In this document: positions 6,135 to 7,025 of the stretch, piece after piece
How the letters are laid out: each line of letters opens with the position of its first letter
Numbering within the stretch: position 1 is the first letter of the stretch
Origin: Burkholderiaceae bacterium
Lineage (GTDB): Bacteria > Pseudomonadota > Gammaproteobacteria > Burkholderiales > Burkholderiaceae
Direction: 5' to 3'
DNA: 7,025 bases
NCBI GenBank assembly: GCA_017998575.1
Contig: JAGOCV010000214.1
Location: 1 to 7,025, forward strand
Program-made: the position numbers and the translations under genes
The notes under the pieces: generated by a model
Databases searched by the model: none
The model's input: only the letters and a program-made list of their open reading frames with translations
Told to the model about the DNA's origin: nothing

Positions 6135-6164
6135 AAAAGGGCTGCCGAATGGCAGCCCTTTTTT
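6135..6164 (-). terminator. Rho-independent terminator of the AceE-like gene, usable in both directions
   Basis: An 8-bp perfect GC-rich stem (GGGCTGCC at 6139-6146, GGCAGCCC at 6151-6158) with a GAAT loop is flanked by AAAA (6135-6138) and TTTTTT (6159-6164). On the - strand it lies 17 nt after the stop of the AceE-like gene and ends in four T, so it would end that transcript and insulate the iclR promoter from read-through. On the + strand the tail has six T, so it would also stop any rightward transcript from the iclR control region. Confidence 0.92.
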
Positions 6165-6180
6165 GCTGGAACCTGGCGGC

Positions 6181-7025
6181 TCAACCGGCCCGGGCCGCCT
6201 GCGCGATCGATCCGGCATCGACACCGAAATACGCGCGCAGCGCAGCCCGCGTGTCGCTGCGGCCGAAGCCATCCGTGCCCCGCGTCGCGAAGCGGCGACC
6301 CGTGGGCACGAAGGCGCGCACGGCCTCGGGCACGGCCACCACGTAGTCGGTGGCCGCGATCACGGGGCCCTGCGTGGCCTGCAGCAGCTGCGTGATCCAG
6401 GGCAGGCGGCCATCGGCCTCGGCGGCTCGGCCTTCGCGCGCCAATTCGCTCCAGCTCGTGATGCTGAGCACATCCACACACCAGCCCTCGCCCGCGAGCG
6501 CATCGGCCGCGCGCAACACCTCGGTCAGGATGGCGCCGGAGCCCAGCAGGGTGGCGTGTCGCGAGGCTGCCGCATCGCCGCGCCGCGCGAACCGGTAGGC
6601 GCCACGCACCACGCCTTCGGCCGCGCCCTCGGGCAGATCGGGCTGGGCGTAGTTCTCGTTCATGAGCGTGATGTAGTGGAAGACGTCGCGACGTTCTTCC
6701 AGCATTTCGCGCATGCCGTGGTCCAGGATGAGCGCGAGTTCGCCGGCGAAGGCCGGGTCCCACGCCCGGCAGTTGGGAATGGTGGCCGCCACCAGGTGGC
6801 TGCTGCCGTCCTGGTGCTGCAGGCCCTCGCCGCCCAGCGTGGTGCGGCCCGACGTGGCGCCCAGCAGGAAGCCGCGCGCACGCTGGTCGGCCGCGGCCCA
6901 GATCGCGTCGCCCACGCGCTGGAAGCCGAACATCGAGTAGTAGATGTAGAACGGCAGCATGGGCAGTCCGTGCACGCTGTAGCTGGTGGCCGCGGCCGTC
7001 CAGCTACAGCGTGCACGGACTGCCC
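6181..7025 (-). CDS. AceE-type homodimeric 2-oxoacid (pyruvate) dehydrogenase E1 component, C-terminal part
   Basis: C-terminal portion of a thiamine-diphosphate E1 subunit of the AceE type, which decarboxylates pyruvate (or a related 2-oxoacid) and passes the acyl group to a lipoyl E2. Visible family blocks are CSWTAAATSYS (first codon at 7008), LPMLPFYIYYSMFGFQRVGD, GFLLGATSGRTTLGGEGLQH with the active-site-region histidine, TLMNENY, LLGSGAILTEV and RGTDGFGRSDTRAALRAYFG. The protein ends AQAARAG soon after this block, about 30 residues earlier than E. coli AceE, and the segment after SELAREG is also a few residues shorter. No aceF follows; instead there is a terminator 17 nt on. A paralogue acting on another 2-oxoacid (compare the MdeB branch, a 2-oxobutyrate dehydrogenase) is plausible. 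The 5' part lies outside the window, and the codons at 7009-7025 are doubtful because of the terminal inverted repeat. Confidence 0.9.
   Translation of the reverse strand, partial: AVRARCSWTAAATSYSVHGLPMLPFYIYYSMFGFQRVGDAIWAAADQRARGFLLGATSGRTTLGGEGLQHQDGSSHLVAATIPNCRAWDPAFAGELALILDHGMREMLEERRDVFHYITLMNENYAQPDLPEGAAEGVVRGAYRFARRGDAAASRHATLLGSGAILTEVLRAADALAGEGWCVDVLSITSWSELAREGRAAEADGRLPWITQLLQATQGPVIAATDYVVAVPEAVRAFVPTGRRFATRGTDGFGRSDTRAALRAYFGVDAGSIAQAARAG
6961..7025. repeat. Perfect 26-bp inverted repeat at the window end, probable fold-back artefact
   Basis: Positions 6961-6986 are the exact reverse complement of 7000-7025, with 13 bp (6987-6999) between the arms, and the outer arm stops at the last base. 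The inner 9 bp (TGTAGCTGG at 6978-6986, CCAGCTACA at 7000-7008) are explained by normal AceE coding (TSYS and CSW). Beyond them (7009-7025) the reading frame gives AVRAR in place of the glycine/alanine-rich residues that usually precede CSW. The outer 17 bases therefore look like a copy of 6961-6977 made by self-priming or misassembly. Confidence 0.85.

Noticed and set aside
6065..6346. Rightward small ORF starting in the iclR control region
   Set aside because: It runs through the terminator hairpin and then antisense to the AceE-like coding region, with no ribosome site; the peptide resembles nothing known to me.
6988..6997. GGCCGCGGCC palindrome inside the terminal repeat
   Set aside because: It encodes alanines of the conserved TAAATSYS block on the - strand and is offset from the centre of the larger inverted repeat; chance in GC-rich coding DNA.

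Overview
The window comes from a GC-rich proteobacterial chromosome, most likely a betaproteobacterium of the order Burkholderiales. The evidence is a Bug/TctC solute-binding protein with no transporter partner beside it, an IclR-controlled catabolic operon on the same strand, and a PutA paired with a divergent Lrp-type regulator. No RNA gene, insertion sequence, CRISPR array or phage gene is visible. Apart from three short intergenic gaps (1571-1691, 2664-2742, 6033-6180) and the divergent putA/lrp spacer (1001-1096), the DNA is protein-coding.

Layout. (1) 1-1570 is a proline-use module. The 5' third of putA runs leftward out of the window, and a divergent Lrp/AsnC regulator lies opposite it. 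This PutA has no N-terminal ribbon-helix-helix domain, so the Lrp protein is the natural candidate regulator. (2) 1571-1691 separates the convergent lrp and bug genes; I see no intrinsic terminator with a U-run there. (3) 1692-6032 is a leftward gene set: IclR regulator, M24 metallohydrolase (creatinase/prolidase fold), threonine-synthase-like PLP enzyme with a zinc ribbon, and a periplasmic Bug/TctC binding protein. The first three are packed with a 3-nt gap and a 4-nt GTGA overlap. The bug gene follows after 79 nt that contain a 9-G homopolymer. (4) 6033-6180 is the control region of that operon. It holds a near-consensus promoter, two perfect 11-bp direct repeats exactly 20 bp apart that overlap the predicted transcript start and the iclR ribosome binding site, and a strong intrinsic terminator belonging to the next gene. 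(5) 6181-7025 is the 3' end of an AceE-type (homodimeric) 2-oxoacid dehydrogenase E1 gene. It lacks the usual C-terminal tail and is followed by a terminator rather than aceF, so it is probably a paralogue rather than the housekeeping aceE.

How it may work (inference). The operon looks like a self-contained uptake and catabolism unit for a small organic or amino-acid-like compound. Bug would capture the ligand in the periplasm, the M24 enzyme would hydrolyse a C-N bond, the PLP enzyme would carry out beta/gamma-elimination or replacement on the amino-acid product, and IclR would sense substrate or intermediate. I do not recognise the pathway. The most striking non-coding signal is the operator/promoter module at 6034-6098.

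Quality warning. The last 65 bases form a perfect 26-bp inverted repeat ending exactly at the window edge. The AceE reading frame loses similarity to the family inside its outer arm, so about 17 terminal bases (7009-7025) look like a fold-back artefact.
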